From Limenecus sp048360435 (lineage in GTDB: Bacteria > Cyanobacteriota > Vampirovibrionia > Gastranaerophilales > Gastranaerophilaceae), in the NCBI GenBank assembly GCA_048360435.1, contig DBGCOP010000010.1, positions 1 to 64,000 on the forward strand: a DNA stretch of 64,000 nt, in the 5' to 3' direction. The notes under the pieces were generated by a model. That model worked only from the letters and a program-made list of their open reading frames with translations. It had not been told where the DNA came from and ran no database searches. Positions 16,172 to 25,442 of this stretch are shown here, piece after piece. Each line of letters begins with the position of its first letter. The first letter of the stretch is position 1. The position numbers were made by a program, and so were the translations under genes.

Positions 16172-16807
16172 ATGAACAAATATTTGATGGAGTTTATAGG
16201 AACATTCTTTCTTGTTTTGACAGTAGGATGTGTAATTGCCGTCAACGGAGGCACCCCCTTTGCACCTTTAGCAATCGGAGCAATACTTATGATAATGGTT
16301 TATGCAGGAGGTAAAGTTTCAGGCGGTCATTACAATCCGGCAGTCTCTGCTTCCGCAGCCATAAGAGGAGCACTGGAGTTTAAAGAACTGCTTCCATATT
16401 TTATCGCTCAAATTCTGGGAGCTGCTGCCGCTTCACTTCTTGTCATGTTTTTTACTCGCTCAATCAGTATAATACCGGGGAGCGACTTTGATATTTTACC
16501 GCTCATTATTGGAGAATTTCTCTTCACTTTTGCTCTGGCTTTTGTTGTTTTAATGACAGCAACATACAAAGCAAATTCAGGCAATTCTTATTTCGGATTA
16601 GCTATCGGTTTTACCGTAACTGCCGGGATTTTAACTTTCGGAACACTTGCACCCTGCGCTTTTAACCCTGCTGTTGCATTTGCTCTCGGATTGCTTAACA
16701 TTACAGCGTGGAAAATAGCTATAATTACAATTTTTGCAGATTTATTCGGAGGTATTTTTGCTGCCTTTGCTTACTACCTTGTTACCCGAAATGATGAAGT
16801 AATATAA
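16172..16807 (+). CDS. Aquaporin-family (MIP) channel with atypical selectivity filter
   Basis: A 211-residue protein with six hydrophobic helices and both MIP half-helix signatures: GGHYNPAV (N55) and CAFNPAVAF (N165). The arginine that follows the second NPA in nearly all aquaporins and glycerol facilitators is replaced by valine (V168), which should widen or neutralise the aromatic/arginine filter. It probably conducts water or small neutral solutes, but the substrate is open. An AGAGGA ribosome binding site precedes the ATG. era follows on the same strand after 57 nt. Confidence 0.88.
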   Translation: MNKYLMEFIGTFFLVLTVGCVIAVNGGTPFAPLAIGAILMIMVYAGGKVSGGHYNPAVSASAAIRGALEFKELLPYFIAQILGAAAASLLVMFFTRSISIIPGSDFDILPLIIGEFLFTFALAFVVLMTATYKANSGNSYFGLAIGFTVTAGILTFGTLAPCAFNPAVAFALGLLNITAWKIAIITIFADLFGGIFAAFAYYLVTRNDEVI

Positions 16808-16864
16808 TAGAAAACAAAATCTGTTTGTTGTATTTTTAGAATAAATAACAAACAGGAAAATGAT

Positions 16865-17752
16865 ATGAAAGACTTTAGAACAGGTTTTGTAGCAATAGTA
16901 GGACGACCGAATGTAGGGAAATCAACACTACTGAATACAATTATCGGTCAAAAAATTGTTATAGCAACAGATAAAGCCCAGACAACGAGAAAAAGAATAA
17001 AAGGTATATTCACTAATGACGAAGGGCAGATTATATTTATAGACACACCGGGCATACACAAACCGCTGGACAAACTCGGTGAATTTTTAATGGATGAAGC
17101 AAAATGTTCTATACCTGATGCAGATTTAATTTTATTTCTGGTGGATGTTTCCGAACCTGCCGGAGCAGGAGATAAATGGATTGTAGAAAATCTGCTCAAA
17201 AAAACAGAAACACCTGTTATTATTGTTTTAAATAAAGTAGACAAACTCAAAGACCCAATAAAAAAAGAACAAAATATTTTAACTTACAAAACATTATTTG
17301 ATACAAATCTTCCGACAGCCAGAGTATCAGCACAAACAGGAAGAAATATAGATACGTTGATTTCTACAATTTTAAGAAAACTTCCCGAAGGTGAACCTGT
17401 CTATTCTGAAGATGACCTTACTGATGAAACAATGAGATCGATTGCTCAAGAAATCATAAGAGAAAAAATACTTTTAAATACAAAAGATGAAATCCCTCAC
17501 AGTGTAGCAGTAATCATTGAAAAATATGAAGAGAAAGAAGATATTGACAGAATTTTTGCCAAAATCCATGTTGAACATGAAAGCCAAAAAGGTATTATGA
17601 TAGGCAAAAAAGGTCAAATGCTGAAAACAATAGGAACTCAAGCAAGGCTTGAACTTGAAAAAATGCTTGAGAAAAAAGTATATTTGGAACTGAATGTAAA
17701 AGTATCAAAAGACTGGAGAAAAAAAACTCCTGATTTAGAAAATTGGGTATAA
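16865..17752 (+). CDS. era: GTPase Era
   Basis: An essential GTPase that binds the 3' end of 16S rRNA and assists 30S subunit maturation. The 295 residues have the full family layout: G1 GRPNVGKST near residue 14, G2 in TTRKR, G3 DTPG, G4 NKVD, then a C-terminal KH domain with the GKKGQMLKTIGTQAR RNA-binding loop. It is a single gene ended by a very long perfect hairpin. Confidence 0.97.
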   Translation: MKDFRTGFVAIVGRPNVGKSTLLNTIIGQKIVIATDKAQTTRKRIKGIFTNDEGQIIFIDTPGIHKPLDKLGEFLMDEAKCSIPDADLILFLVDVSEPAGAGDKWIVENLLKKTETPVIIVLNKVDKLKDPIKKEQNILTYKTLFDTNLPTARVSAQTGRNIDTLISTILRKLPEGEPVYSEDDLTDETMRSIAQEIIREKILLNTKDEIPHSVAVIIEKYEEKEDIDRIFAKIHVEHESQKGIMIGKKGQMLKTIGTQARLELEKMLEKKVYLELNVKVSKDWRKKTPDLENWV

Positions 17753-17789
17753 AAAAGACTCATTTCAAAATTTGAAATGAGTCTTTTTT
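17751..17789. terminator. Bidirectional terminator after era
   Basis: A near-continuous perfect inverted repeat (two arms of 19 nt around one central base) with A- and T-runs at its ends. It ends era on the plus strand and the gene at 17811-18188 on the minus strand. Confidence 0.93.
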
Positions 17790-17810
17790 AAATATATAAT
17801 GTCAGCTTAA

Positions 17811-18188
17811 TTAACCATTGTTTTTGGGAATAAGACCTTTGGCCCAATCAACTGCTTTACCAACATATTTATTGATAAATTCACCTGCTTTAGCAACACC
17901 CAGTTTGGCATAATGGAGGCCTTTATCTACATAGTTAGCATCTGCTTTAAGCACAGCATCGGGATTAAATGTTGTTGGCATAAATTTTCTTGCCAGAGCT
18001 GTTGCCGCAGCAAGCACAACTACTGTAAGAACTGTATTTCTAAAACCATGACTTTTTTTCTTTTGAGGTTGACCGGGTGCATCCATCGGTGTGCTGGCAG
18101 CAGGCTGTTGTGCAGCATTGCTGTATGTTGGCGCTTTAGAAATAGTATTCTGACTCATAGGTGTAATAGTTGAGAAATTCACTGACAT
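17811..18188 (-). CDS. Small membrane protein with MSVNFS N-terminus
   Basis: A 125-residue protein I cannot assign. It opens with M-S-V-N-F-S, has a proline/glutamine/alanine-rich segment (residues 18-43), a lysine patch, one membrane helix (about 51-67), and an amphipathic alanine/lysine C-terminal region. The layout (N-F motif, polar linker, single helix) is shared in miniature with the 566-residue protein at 36155-37855. The ATG at 18186-18188 is chosen because GGAG lies 8 nt upstream; an earlier in-frame GTG overlaps that site. Confidence 0.72.
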   Translation of the reverse strand: MSVNFSTITPMSQNTISKAPTYSNAAQQPAASTPMDAPGQPQKKKSHGFRNTVLTVVVLAAATALARKFMPTTFNPDAVLKADANYVDKGLHYAKLGVAKAGEFINKYVGKAVDWAKGLIPKNNG

Positions 18189-18378
18189 ATAAAACACTCC
18201 TTTTAGTTAGACTTGTATAAACACAAAACACATAAAGAAAATTTGTTGCCACATGATAAAAACATGTTTAAAAACATGAAACATTTTGTAACATTATAAC
18301 ATCTATTTCCATATTTTGGAATATTTTTTTTAAAACTGTAATCTAGATTAATATAAGGAATAATTGAGAGGTAGAACA

Positions 18379-21198
18379 ATGGGTGAGAAATTTAATATAG
18401 AAAAACAAATTCTGGAAAATGCAAAGATTATTGCATCAAAAATAGATAATAAAGAAGCAAGAAAAAGAGCATACGCTCTTGCGATTGGGGCATCTTGCAC
18501 AGCTGAATATTTGAACAATTCCGGAATAGATATAAAAACAAAACTCAGCCTTTTTAAAGTGGCTTCGTTTGCCCAAAATCTCGAACTTGCTGATATTTAT
18601 GCAGGAGATGCAAGGCTTGATGTAAGAGTAACTTTTAATGATAAAACATTCTCAATTCCCAAAACGCATGAAAAATATTGCGCAATACCTGATGCTTATA
18701 TTGTTATAAAATTGGATTCCTCTCTGAACGAAGCAGAAATACTCGGCTTTACAGACTCAAACAGTCTCGAATATCCTGACAGTAATAATGAATATTATCT
18801 TTTCTCGACTGATATTTTAAAACCAATTTCTGAATTAAGAATATTCCTTTCTTCAATAAAATTAAAAATGATGCCTTTCTCATCAGAAGAAAACGAAAAA
18901 ATTAAAGAACTGTCAGCAGCCTTCATTGACGATGAAATTTCAGAAAGCGAAAAAGTATATTTTATAAAACATGTAGTAGCCTGTGCAGCATGCAGAGAAA
19001 ATTTTTGTGAATTAAATGAATTCGACACAATAGTTTCACAGATGAAAAATCATACTGACCTTCTCAATGACAGTACACTAAGTGTTTTAACTGGCAACAA
19101 AAAAGAAATTGAATCAGCAATCATCTCTGAACAAGAAAATATCCGGGAAAATGAATCTGAAGAAATCGCTTTTATAGAAGAAGAAACACTTGACGAAACA
19201 GTGCCTGAAACAGAAGAATCTGTTGAAATTACTCAAGAAATACCTGTTGACTCGGTTGAAACTACATCTCCAGCAAATGCAGATGCTGACTTTGAACTAA
19301 ATACTGATGAATTGCAAGAAGATCAGGAAGAGCTAATTCTGGAAGAGCACACTGAAGAACTTCCGTTAATTGATGAAATGAAAGAAATTGAAGATATATC
19401 AGAAACAGAAACGCCAACCGCAGAGGAAAGCAAAGAACAAATTATAGAAGAAACCACAGAAGATATTACACCTCTCGATGAGATAAAAGAAGAAGGGCCG
19501 GAATTGATCAAAGAAGTTATTGAAGAACTTCCTGCGGAAAATGATGAAGAAAATACAGAAGAACAGATTCTCGAAGAACATACAGAGCTTATGCAGCTTG
19601 ATGACTATGATTCTGAAGAACCAATGTTGATTCAAGAAGATAATGAAGAAATGATTCTTGAAGAAACACCTGCTGATAAACCATTAGAAATATCTGAGGA
19701 AACAGAAACAGAAACAGAAACAGAAACGGAAATAATAAAAGAAGAAGAAACTCTTGATATAGACAATGAAGAAACAACGGAAAAAATAGAAGAAATTCAT
19801 CCTGAAGAGTCCAAAGAAGCATCAGGTCTTGAAATCGAAGATCTCGAAACCCTTGACAGCTTAGAAGATATGGATGCACTGGGTGAAATCGAGGAACTTC
19901 ATATGGGCGAGCTTGAAAATATTACGGAAGAACCTCAAAATATTGAAGAAAAACCTTCCGCATACGACGATTTTTCTGTAATTGAAGAAAACGAAGAACC
20001 TCAAAAAAATGAAGAAGAAACTTCAATATTACAATCAGAGGATGAAGAAACTTTTGAAATTCCCGTTGAGGAAAACAAAATTGAAGAAAACAATGAAGCT
20101 ATTGATTCATTTACTCAAGAACCCATAGAGCTTAACTATGATGATGAAGAAATAGAAGAAACAACAAGAGTTGAAGAAATTCATGAAGAAAATAGCTATG
20201 ATCCTTCACTTCAGGAGCAACAGCAATACTTAGATGCTCAAGAACAAGAAAAAATTCCACAATCTGCTCAACCACATGTGGACGAAGACATACAAGGACT
20301 TCTGGATGATGATTTGCTTGCATTATTATCTGACAACGATGATGAACAAGCAGATACAACAAATGCGACACCTGCTTATACTTATTCACAGTCCGAAACC
20401 GCTTATGAAGAGGATATTCAGCAGGATACAATAGATTTTGGAGATGAAGAACGAGAAACTCACGAAAATTATGAACCTGACACACCACAAGAAAATGCTG
20501 ACGATAACATCGAAACACTTTTCGATAACAATGATGAAAACGCTGCTGAAGAAGGAGAAGAAAACAACATAATAGATATAAATAAAGAACCGGTCTCCGA
20601 AGCAACAGCAAATGCAGCAAAGAAAATTGTAATAGGAGGTGCACTTCTTTTACTTCTTGCAGGCGGTGCAGGTGTAACATGGTTTATGAATCACAATAAA
20701 ACAGCTGATACAAACACTGATATGCTTGATACAACAAATCAAAGTGACTCTTTGTTCGATTTCGAAAATAAAGATAAACCAGATGATTCAGAAACACCTG
20801 CCGTATCACAAGATATAAACAAATCAATGGCAAATTCTTTCTCAGATAAACCGGCTGCCATTACAATTACAAAGATCTCATGGCAGGTAAGTGAAAAACT
20901 GGCATCAGAAGCTTCTGTTAAAGAATATTTACAAACTGCTGGAAAAAATATTCAAATGAATTTACAAAATGATCTGGCAAATTCAGCTGATATAACATTT
21001 AATCCAAGCATAAAAGTATCATTTGAAATCGCACCGGACAATACCTTGAAAGGCATGCAGGTACTGGAATCCAGCGGTTCGGATAAAATCGACGAAACTG
21101 TATTAAGAAGTATTAAAAACACTCTCAAATACGTTAGTGTTCCAAAACTTAAAGATTTCAAATCGGATTATTTCTTAACCATAGTAATAAATTTCTAA
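18379..21198 (+). CDS. Transmembrane anti-sigma-factor-like protein with TonB-type C-terminal domain
   Basis: A 939-residue protein that appears new in architecture. Residues 1-180 form a globular domain. A zinc-finger anti-sigma motif HxxxCxxC (H198, C202, C205) follows an acidic helix. Residues about 230-740 are a very acidic, E/D/T-rich disordered linker with repeated LEEHTE-like words. One membrane helix lies at about 748-770, and the last 110 residues resemble a TonB C-terminal domain (IKVSFEIAPDNTLKGMQVLESS). Topology suggests a cytoplasmic finger and an extracytoplasmic sensor. GAGAGG precedes the ATG by 8 nt. A sigma-like gene follows 26 nt later. Confidence 0.65.
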   Translation: MGEKFNIEKQILENAKIIASKIDNKEARKRAYALAIGASCTAEYLNNSGIDIKTKLSLFKVASFAQNLELADIYAGDARLDVRVTFNDKTFSIPKTHEKYCAIPDAYIVIKLDSSLNEAEILGFTDSNSLEYPDSNNEYYLFSTDILKPISELRIFLSSIKLKMMPFSSEENEKIKELSAAFIDDEISESEKVYFIKHVVACAACRENFCELNEFDTIVSQMKNHTDLLNDSTLSVLTGNKKEIESAIISEQENIRENESEEIAFIEEETLDETVPETEESVEITQEIPVDSVETTSPANADADFELNTDELQEDQEELILEEHTEELPLIDEMKEIEDISETETPTAEESKEQIIEETTEDITPLDEIKEEGPELIKEVIEELPAENDEENTEEQILEEHTELMQLDDYDSEEPMLIQEDNEEMILEETPADKPLEISEETETETETETEIIKEEETLDIDNEETTEKIEEIHPEESKEASGLEIEDLETLDSLEDMDALGEIEELHMGELENITEEPQNIEEKPSAYDDFSVIEENEEPQKNEEETSILQSEDEETFEIPVEENKIEENNEAIDSFTQEPIELNYDDEEIEETTRVEEIHEENSYDPSLQEQQQYLDAQEQEKIPQSAQPHVDEDIQGLLDDDLLALLSDNDDEQADTTNATPAYTYSQSETAYEEDIQQDTIDFGDEERETHENYEPDTPQENADDNIETLFDNNDENAAEEGEENNIIDINKEPVSEATANAAKKIVIGGALLLLLAGGAGVTWFMNHNKTADTNTDMLDTTNQSDSLFDFENKDKPDDSETPAVSQDINKSMANSFSDKPAAITITKISWQVSEKLASEASVKEYLQTAGKNIQMNLQNDLANSADITFNPSIKVSFEIAPDNTLKGMQVLESSGSDKIDETVLRSIKNTLKYVSVPKLKDFKSDYFLTIVINF
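19699..19728 (+). repeat. In-frame hexanucleotide microsatellite
   Basis: Four copies of GAAACA and one GAAACG in a row encode alternating E-T inside the acidic linker of the anti-sigma-like protein. Since the unit is 6 bp, changes in copy number would lengthen the linker without breaking the frame. Confidence 0.85.
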
Positions 21199-21224
21199 TT
21201 ATATGATATGATATAATCAGTTAT

Positions 21225-21842
21225 TTGGTATTTAAAATTGGATTGAGGGAATTGGATACTATACAAGAACAACGAGACCTTATAGAGAAGCTGATAAAAT
21301 CTAACAATAAATATTTCGGTAACGAAGATTTATTGGAAGATTTTTGTTCCGAAACCTACAAAAGATCACATTCACTATTTGACAGTGTGGGAATAAAGGA
21401 TATAGAAAATTACATTGCAAAAGTAGCCAATACAGCTATACTTAATGTACTGAAAGAAAACGGAAGAGTCAGAAGAAGAAAAGACACCTATGTCAGCACT
21501 AAAGAAATTCTGATTAGTCCTGTTCCTGCCAAAACACCTGTTGAAGACACTCCAATTACAGAAATTAATAATATATTGCAAGATGGATTTGTTTATGAAA
21601 TAGCAGACCCGAGAGATTCGTTTGAAGAAAAAATTGTAAGAAGAGATCTTCTCCAAAAGGTTGTTGATATAGTACTTGTTGCACAAAAAAATAACCCTTC
21701 AAAAGAATATTTAAAAATCTTTTATCTCAGATATGTAAAAGAAATGAAGCAAAAAGAAATAGCTGCTGAAATTAATATTTCACAATCCGAAGTCAGCAAA
21801 AGACTGATTGAAATTTCTGAAATAGTCAAAACACATTTCTAA
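21225..21842 (+). CDS. ECF-like sigma-70 family factor
   Basis: A 205-residue protein with the two domains of a small sigma factor. Region 2-like: DLLEDFCSETYKRSHSLF, then NYIAKVANTAILNVLKENG with a basic RVRRRKD end. Region 4-like: KIFYLRYVKEMKQKEIA and ISQSEVSKRLIEISEIV, a helix-turn-helix. It is divergent, so a few features are by analogy. Every candidate start is a TTG (21225, 21243, 21252); the first is listed, but the one at 21252 next to GAGGGA is possible. It follows the anti-sigma-like gene, in the reverse of the usual sigma-first order, and likely partners with it. Confidence 0.7.
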   Translation: MVFKIGLRELDTIQEQRDLIEKLIKSNNKYFGNEDLLEDFCSETYKRSHSLFDSVGIKDIENYIAKVANTAILNVLKENGRVRRRKDTYVSTKEILISPVPAKTPVEDTPITEINNILQDGFVYEIADPRDSFEEKIVRRDLLQKVVDIVLVAQKNNPSKEYLKIFYLRYVKEMKQKEIAAEINISQSEVSKRLIEISEIVKTHF

Positions 21843-21873
21843 TCTTAACGTCTGATGTAATTTAAAGATCATT

Positions 21874-21905
21874 TATAATATAATGTTCCTGTTGTTTAGC
21901 TAAAC
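21874..21905 (+). promoter_or_regulatory. -10-like box and 12-bp palindrome upstream of the zinc-ribbon NTPase gene
   Basis: A TATAAT hexamer (21874-21879) is followed by the perfect palindrome GTTTAGCTAAAC (21894-21905), 12 nt before the ATG at 21918, where no Shine-Dalgarno sequence is evident. The palindrome is placed like an operator. No good -35 box is found, as might be expected for an alternative sigma factor. Confidence 0.4.
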
Positions 21906-21917
21906 GGTTATTTTATA

Positions 21918-24900
21918 ATGCGTTGTTTCAGATGCAAAAAAGAAATAGCAGATAATTTGCTAAGATGTACTTTTTGTAATACGAAAGTACAAACTGTTTG
22001 CCCTGTTTGCGGAGCCTTGAACCCGATTACAACACAATACTGTCAGGGCTGCGGATTACAACTCATAAAATATTGCCCCGAGTGCAAATGTGCAAATCTT
22101 CCAAATGCAAAAGAATGCAGAAAATGCTCGGCCAGTTTTGAAGAAAAAAAAGAAGTTTCACAACCCCCAAAAACAGAACTGCTAGTTGAAGAAGAAATTG
22201 CAACAGTCAATGAAACACAAGAAAAAGAAGAAATTGCTCCCGAAGTAACAGAAACACAAATAGATATTCCGGAAGAAGAGTGCGATGATGCACCAAATCT
22301 TGAAGAAAATTCGGATGATGAAGATTTCTCTGTTCAAGAACTCTCTGATAATGAGCTGATAGATTTTTCTGAAGGAGATGATATAGACAGCCTTTACCTT
22401 GAAAAACCGGAAGTTGAACAAAAAAAACAAGACGAAATTGAAACAGGTGAAAAAATACAAAATACAGAACAAACAGAACCTGAAAAAAATAACCTTTTTG
22501 AACTTTCGGACAGCTCTGACACTATTACAGAAAGTCTCCAAAAAGAAAATATAGAGCCTGAACCCATTATTAATGCTGATGCAGCAGAAAATTTACAAAC
22601 GGTAAAACAACCGGAAACAGAACCTGAACAAGATAAAGATATTTCAACTATCGAACAAAATACCATTGAAGAACAGGAAACAAAAGAAAATCCAACAATT
22701 GAAGAAGAAAAACAAATCATAGAAATAAAATCTTATGATCAAATAAAATGCAAAGCACTTTTGACCCAGGCAGTTCGAAAACCGGAAAAAAGAATAATAG
22801 GGCTTAGTGCACCTGAAGGATACGGAAAATCTACCGTACTGAAATATTTATTCAGTGATCTTGTACACCAAAACTTTGCATGGCTTTGGGGTGAATGCAG
22901 TGCCAATTCACAAATCAGCCCCTTTGGCATCTTTCAGGAAATGATTCTGACTTTTTTCAATATGCCCAATTTTTCGAACATGTCTGCTGAATTTTTAAAA
23001 GATGCAAAACGCATGTTGTCTGAAACATTGCCTCTGTTATCTCAGGAAGAAATATTCAATCTGTTTAATTTCTTGTACCCGAGTTTGACATCAAGCTTTG
23101 AAGACATTCTTGTAAATAAAGATGCAACTTTTGCACTTTTAGAAAAAGTAATTCTTGAAATAGCTAAAAAAGCTAAACTAATAATAGTAATAGATGACTT
23201 TGATATGATAGACGGTGCTTCTTATGCCTTTCTGTCATATTTTGTTGACCAGAATCATCTGTCCGAAAATATAAAACTCATAATCTCATACAAAGACAAC
23301 CGCATTACACAGGGCTATTTCTATTCAGAGAAACTGGCACAAAATCAGTATGAAGATATAAGACTTTCTAAACTTTCACAAAAAGATGCGGATAATTTTG
23401 TAAAAATGTTTCTCAACGGAACAAACCTGCTTCCCGAAGAAATTTTTAATCAAATTTACGAATATTCAAACGGAAACAGTGCATATATTGAACAAGTTAT
23501 GGTGCTGTTCAATGAAAACAATGCATTTTATGCCGAAAATAATACACTAAAATACAAATCAACATCAATAGAACAGAATATTCCAAGCAACATATATGAG
23601 ATTTTGACCATAAGACTTACTTATCTTCAAGAAAAATATCCTGTTGTATATAAAACACTATGCACTGCGGCAATCATGGGAAACAAATTCAACGTCAGAT
23701 TGCTTGAAATCATAATGAAATTGAAAAGCGAAGACTTCCAAAAAGTCATACAGATGCTTACAACCTTCGCATATTTAGCACAATTTAACAATAATATTTT
23801 TGAATTTAAAAACACACTTCTGTGGAAATTCGTTTACGAAAGAGCAAAACAAAGCCCTGATTTTGTAGTCCTAAATGAAAAAATATTTGATATAATAAAT
23901 TCTTTTACACTTTCCAGTAATGCTCTAAAAGCTCTGATTGCACAAAACCTGAACCAGAAATTGCTTGCATTAAACATCTGGACAGAAAACATAAAACTGT
24001 GTGCTTATTTAGGAGACGAACACCTGTGGACATTGTCACAAAAACAATGTTTAAAAATAGTTCAAGAAATTAACCCTGAAAACAACAACGTCATAATAAA
24101 TAATATTCAAGAAAGACTGGGAAAACTTATTTATATTTCAAGACCTCAAGAAGCGATACCCTACCTTTCATCAGCAATAAATAATGCAATAAAAGTTCAA
24201 AACATACCAAAAATCATTGAACTTTCTGGCTATTTATCAAAAAGCTGCTCACTCACAGGGAACTATCATGGTGTAATTGAAGCAGTAGATACAGTTTTAA
24301 AATTTGTTGAAAAACCGGAAAACAGGCTTGAATGTGCACTTATAAAACACAAAAAGCTTAATGCGATGTTTAGCATTGGAAATGCAGAAGAAATTTATAA
24401 TCTTGCCTCAAATGAAATAATACCTGTTGTAGAACAGGCACTTTCAAATATAATTCCTACCAATGATATTTCATTGAATGTAATATATGAAACATGGCTT
24501 GAATGCAATTTGACAGTTGCAATGGCTCTAATTTCACAAGGCAGCAATAAAAGTTTTGCAATATTAAATATCATAGATGAAATTGTTGCAAAGAATAACG
24601 TAGAAAACAAAAACTACCTTCAAAGATTAAAAATAGCTAAGGCTCTAGCTTATACAATGCAAGGTTCAATTAAACAATCAGAAGACCTTCTTATCAGTTT
24701 CACACAAGAAACAACAAATGAAGCAGTAGAACCCCGGGTAATTTCACTCTGGAATTTTACAAATATACTGAATAAACTTCTTAAACAAGAATGGCAGAAT
24801 ATAAAAGAAGATCTTTTTTCAATAGTAACTTTTGCAAACAATTACAATGACGTACTCATAAAAAACCTTTTAAAAGTATTTTTGGGTAAAATACTTCAAG

Positions 24901-25442
24901 AAGAAGGAAATCTCTCAAAAGCACTTGATATTTATAATGAACAGGTGACAATCTTTGCCAAAGAAAAAATAGCAATCGGTGCATTGCTTTGTTGGTATTA
25001 CATAGCAAAAATAACACTTGTAACAGATGGCAGCGATAAAGCTCTTGACATAGCACAAAAAGCACTTGATGTAGCCAAAAACCCGAAAATAAGCAACTAT
25101 TATTTTATGGTATTGTACAAAAAACTTATTGCTGAAATTTTCCTCATAAAAGGAGACACAGACGCTTCAAAAATGTATATAGAAAAAGCACTTATGATAG
25201 TGAAACAATATGATATGAAACTGTTAAAAGTCTCTTTATATCAGCTGTATGCAAAATACCTTGAGGAAATGGTTTCAAAAAAACCTGAGAACAAAGTAAA
25301 TTATGCTCAAAATGCAATAACTACATATAAAAAAGCCCTTGCGCTTATTGCAGGTTTAGATGTTCCTGCAATTGAATCTGAAATTCAAAAGAACTATGCA
25401 TCATTCAAAGCTTTTTGTCAGCTTAACAACATCAAAGCCTAA
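21918..25442 (+). CDS. Triple zinc-ribbon, P-loop NTPase and TPR-like protein (STAND-type)
   Basis: A 1174-residue protein. Residues 1-72 hold three four-cysteine zinc ribbons (C3/C6/C17/C20, C28/C31/C42/C45, C53/C56/C67/C70). Residues 75-270 are an acidic E/T-rich linker like that of the anti-sigma-like protein two genes upstream. A P-loop domain follows, with Walker A APEGYGKST (298-306) and Walker B IIVIDDFD (D426, D427). From about 620 on, it is helical with TPR-like repeats. This order matches signal-transduction ATPases that sense and assemble, but the ligand and output are unknown. It converges on punA with a 4-nt stop overlap. Confidence 0.72.
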   Translation: MRCFRCKKEIADNLLRCTFCNTKVQTVCPVCGALNPITTQYCQGCGLQLIKYCPECKCANLPNAKECRKCSASFEEKKEVSQPPKTELLVEEEIATVNETQEKEEIAPEVTETQIDIPEEECDDAPNLEENSDDEDFSVQELSDNELIDFSEGDDIDSLYLEKPEVEQKKQDEIETGEKIQNTEQTEPEKNNLFELSDSSDTITESLQKENIEPEPIINADAAENLQTVKQPETEPEQDKDISTIEQNTIEEQETKENPTIEEEKQIIEIKSYDQIKCKALLTQAVRKPEKRIIGLSAPEGYGKSTVLKYLFSDLVHQNFAWLWGECSANSQISPFGIFQEMILTFFNMPNFSNMSAEFLKDAKRMLSETLPLLSQEEIFNLFNFLYPSLTSSFEDILVNKDATFALLEKVILEIAKKAKLIIVIDDFDMIDGASYAFLSYFVDQNHLSENIKLIISYKDNRITQGYFYSEKLAQNQYEDIRLSKLSQKDADNFVKMFLNGTNLLPEEIFNQIYEYSNGNSAYIEQVMVLFNENNAFYAENNTLKYKSTSIEQNIPSNIYEILTIRLTYLQEKYPVVYKTLCTAAIMGNKFNVRLLEIIMKLKSEDFQKVIQMLTTFAYLAQFNNNIFEFKNTLLWKFVYERAKQSPDFVVLNEKIFDIINSFTLSSNALKALIAQNLNQKLLALNIWTENIKLCAYLGDEHLWTLSQKQCLKIVQEINPENNNVIINNIQERLGKLIYISRPQEAIPYLSSAINNAIKVQNIPKIIELSGYLSKSCSLTGNYHGVIEAVDTVLKFVEKPENRLECALIKHKKLNAMFSIGNAEEIYNLASNEIIPVVEQALSNIIPTNDISLNVIYETWLECNLTVAMALISQGSNKSFAILNIIDEIVAKNNVENKNYLQRLKIAKALAYTMQGSIKQSEDLLISFTQETTNEAVEPRVISLWNFTNILNKLLKQEWQNIKEDLFSIVTFANNYNDVLIKNLLKVFLGKILQEEGNLSKALDIYNEQVTIFAKEKIAIGALLCWYYIAKITLVTDGSDKALDIAQKALDVAKNPKISNYYFMVLYKKLIAEIFLIKGDTDASKMYIEKALMIVKQYDMKLLKVSLYQLYAKYLEEMVSKKPENKVNYAQNAITTYKKALALIAGLDVPAIESEIQKNYASFKAFCQLNNIKA

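Noticed and set aside
20132..20680. 182-codon Leu/His-rich minus-strand frame, and other antisense frames in 19323-19879
   Set aside because: They are the complement of the Glu-rich linker of the anti-sigma-like gene (GAA/GAG read as TTC/CTC); low complexity and no ribosome binding sites.
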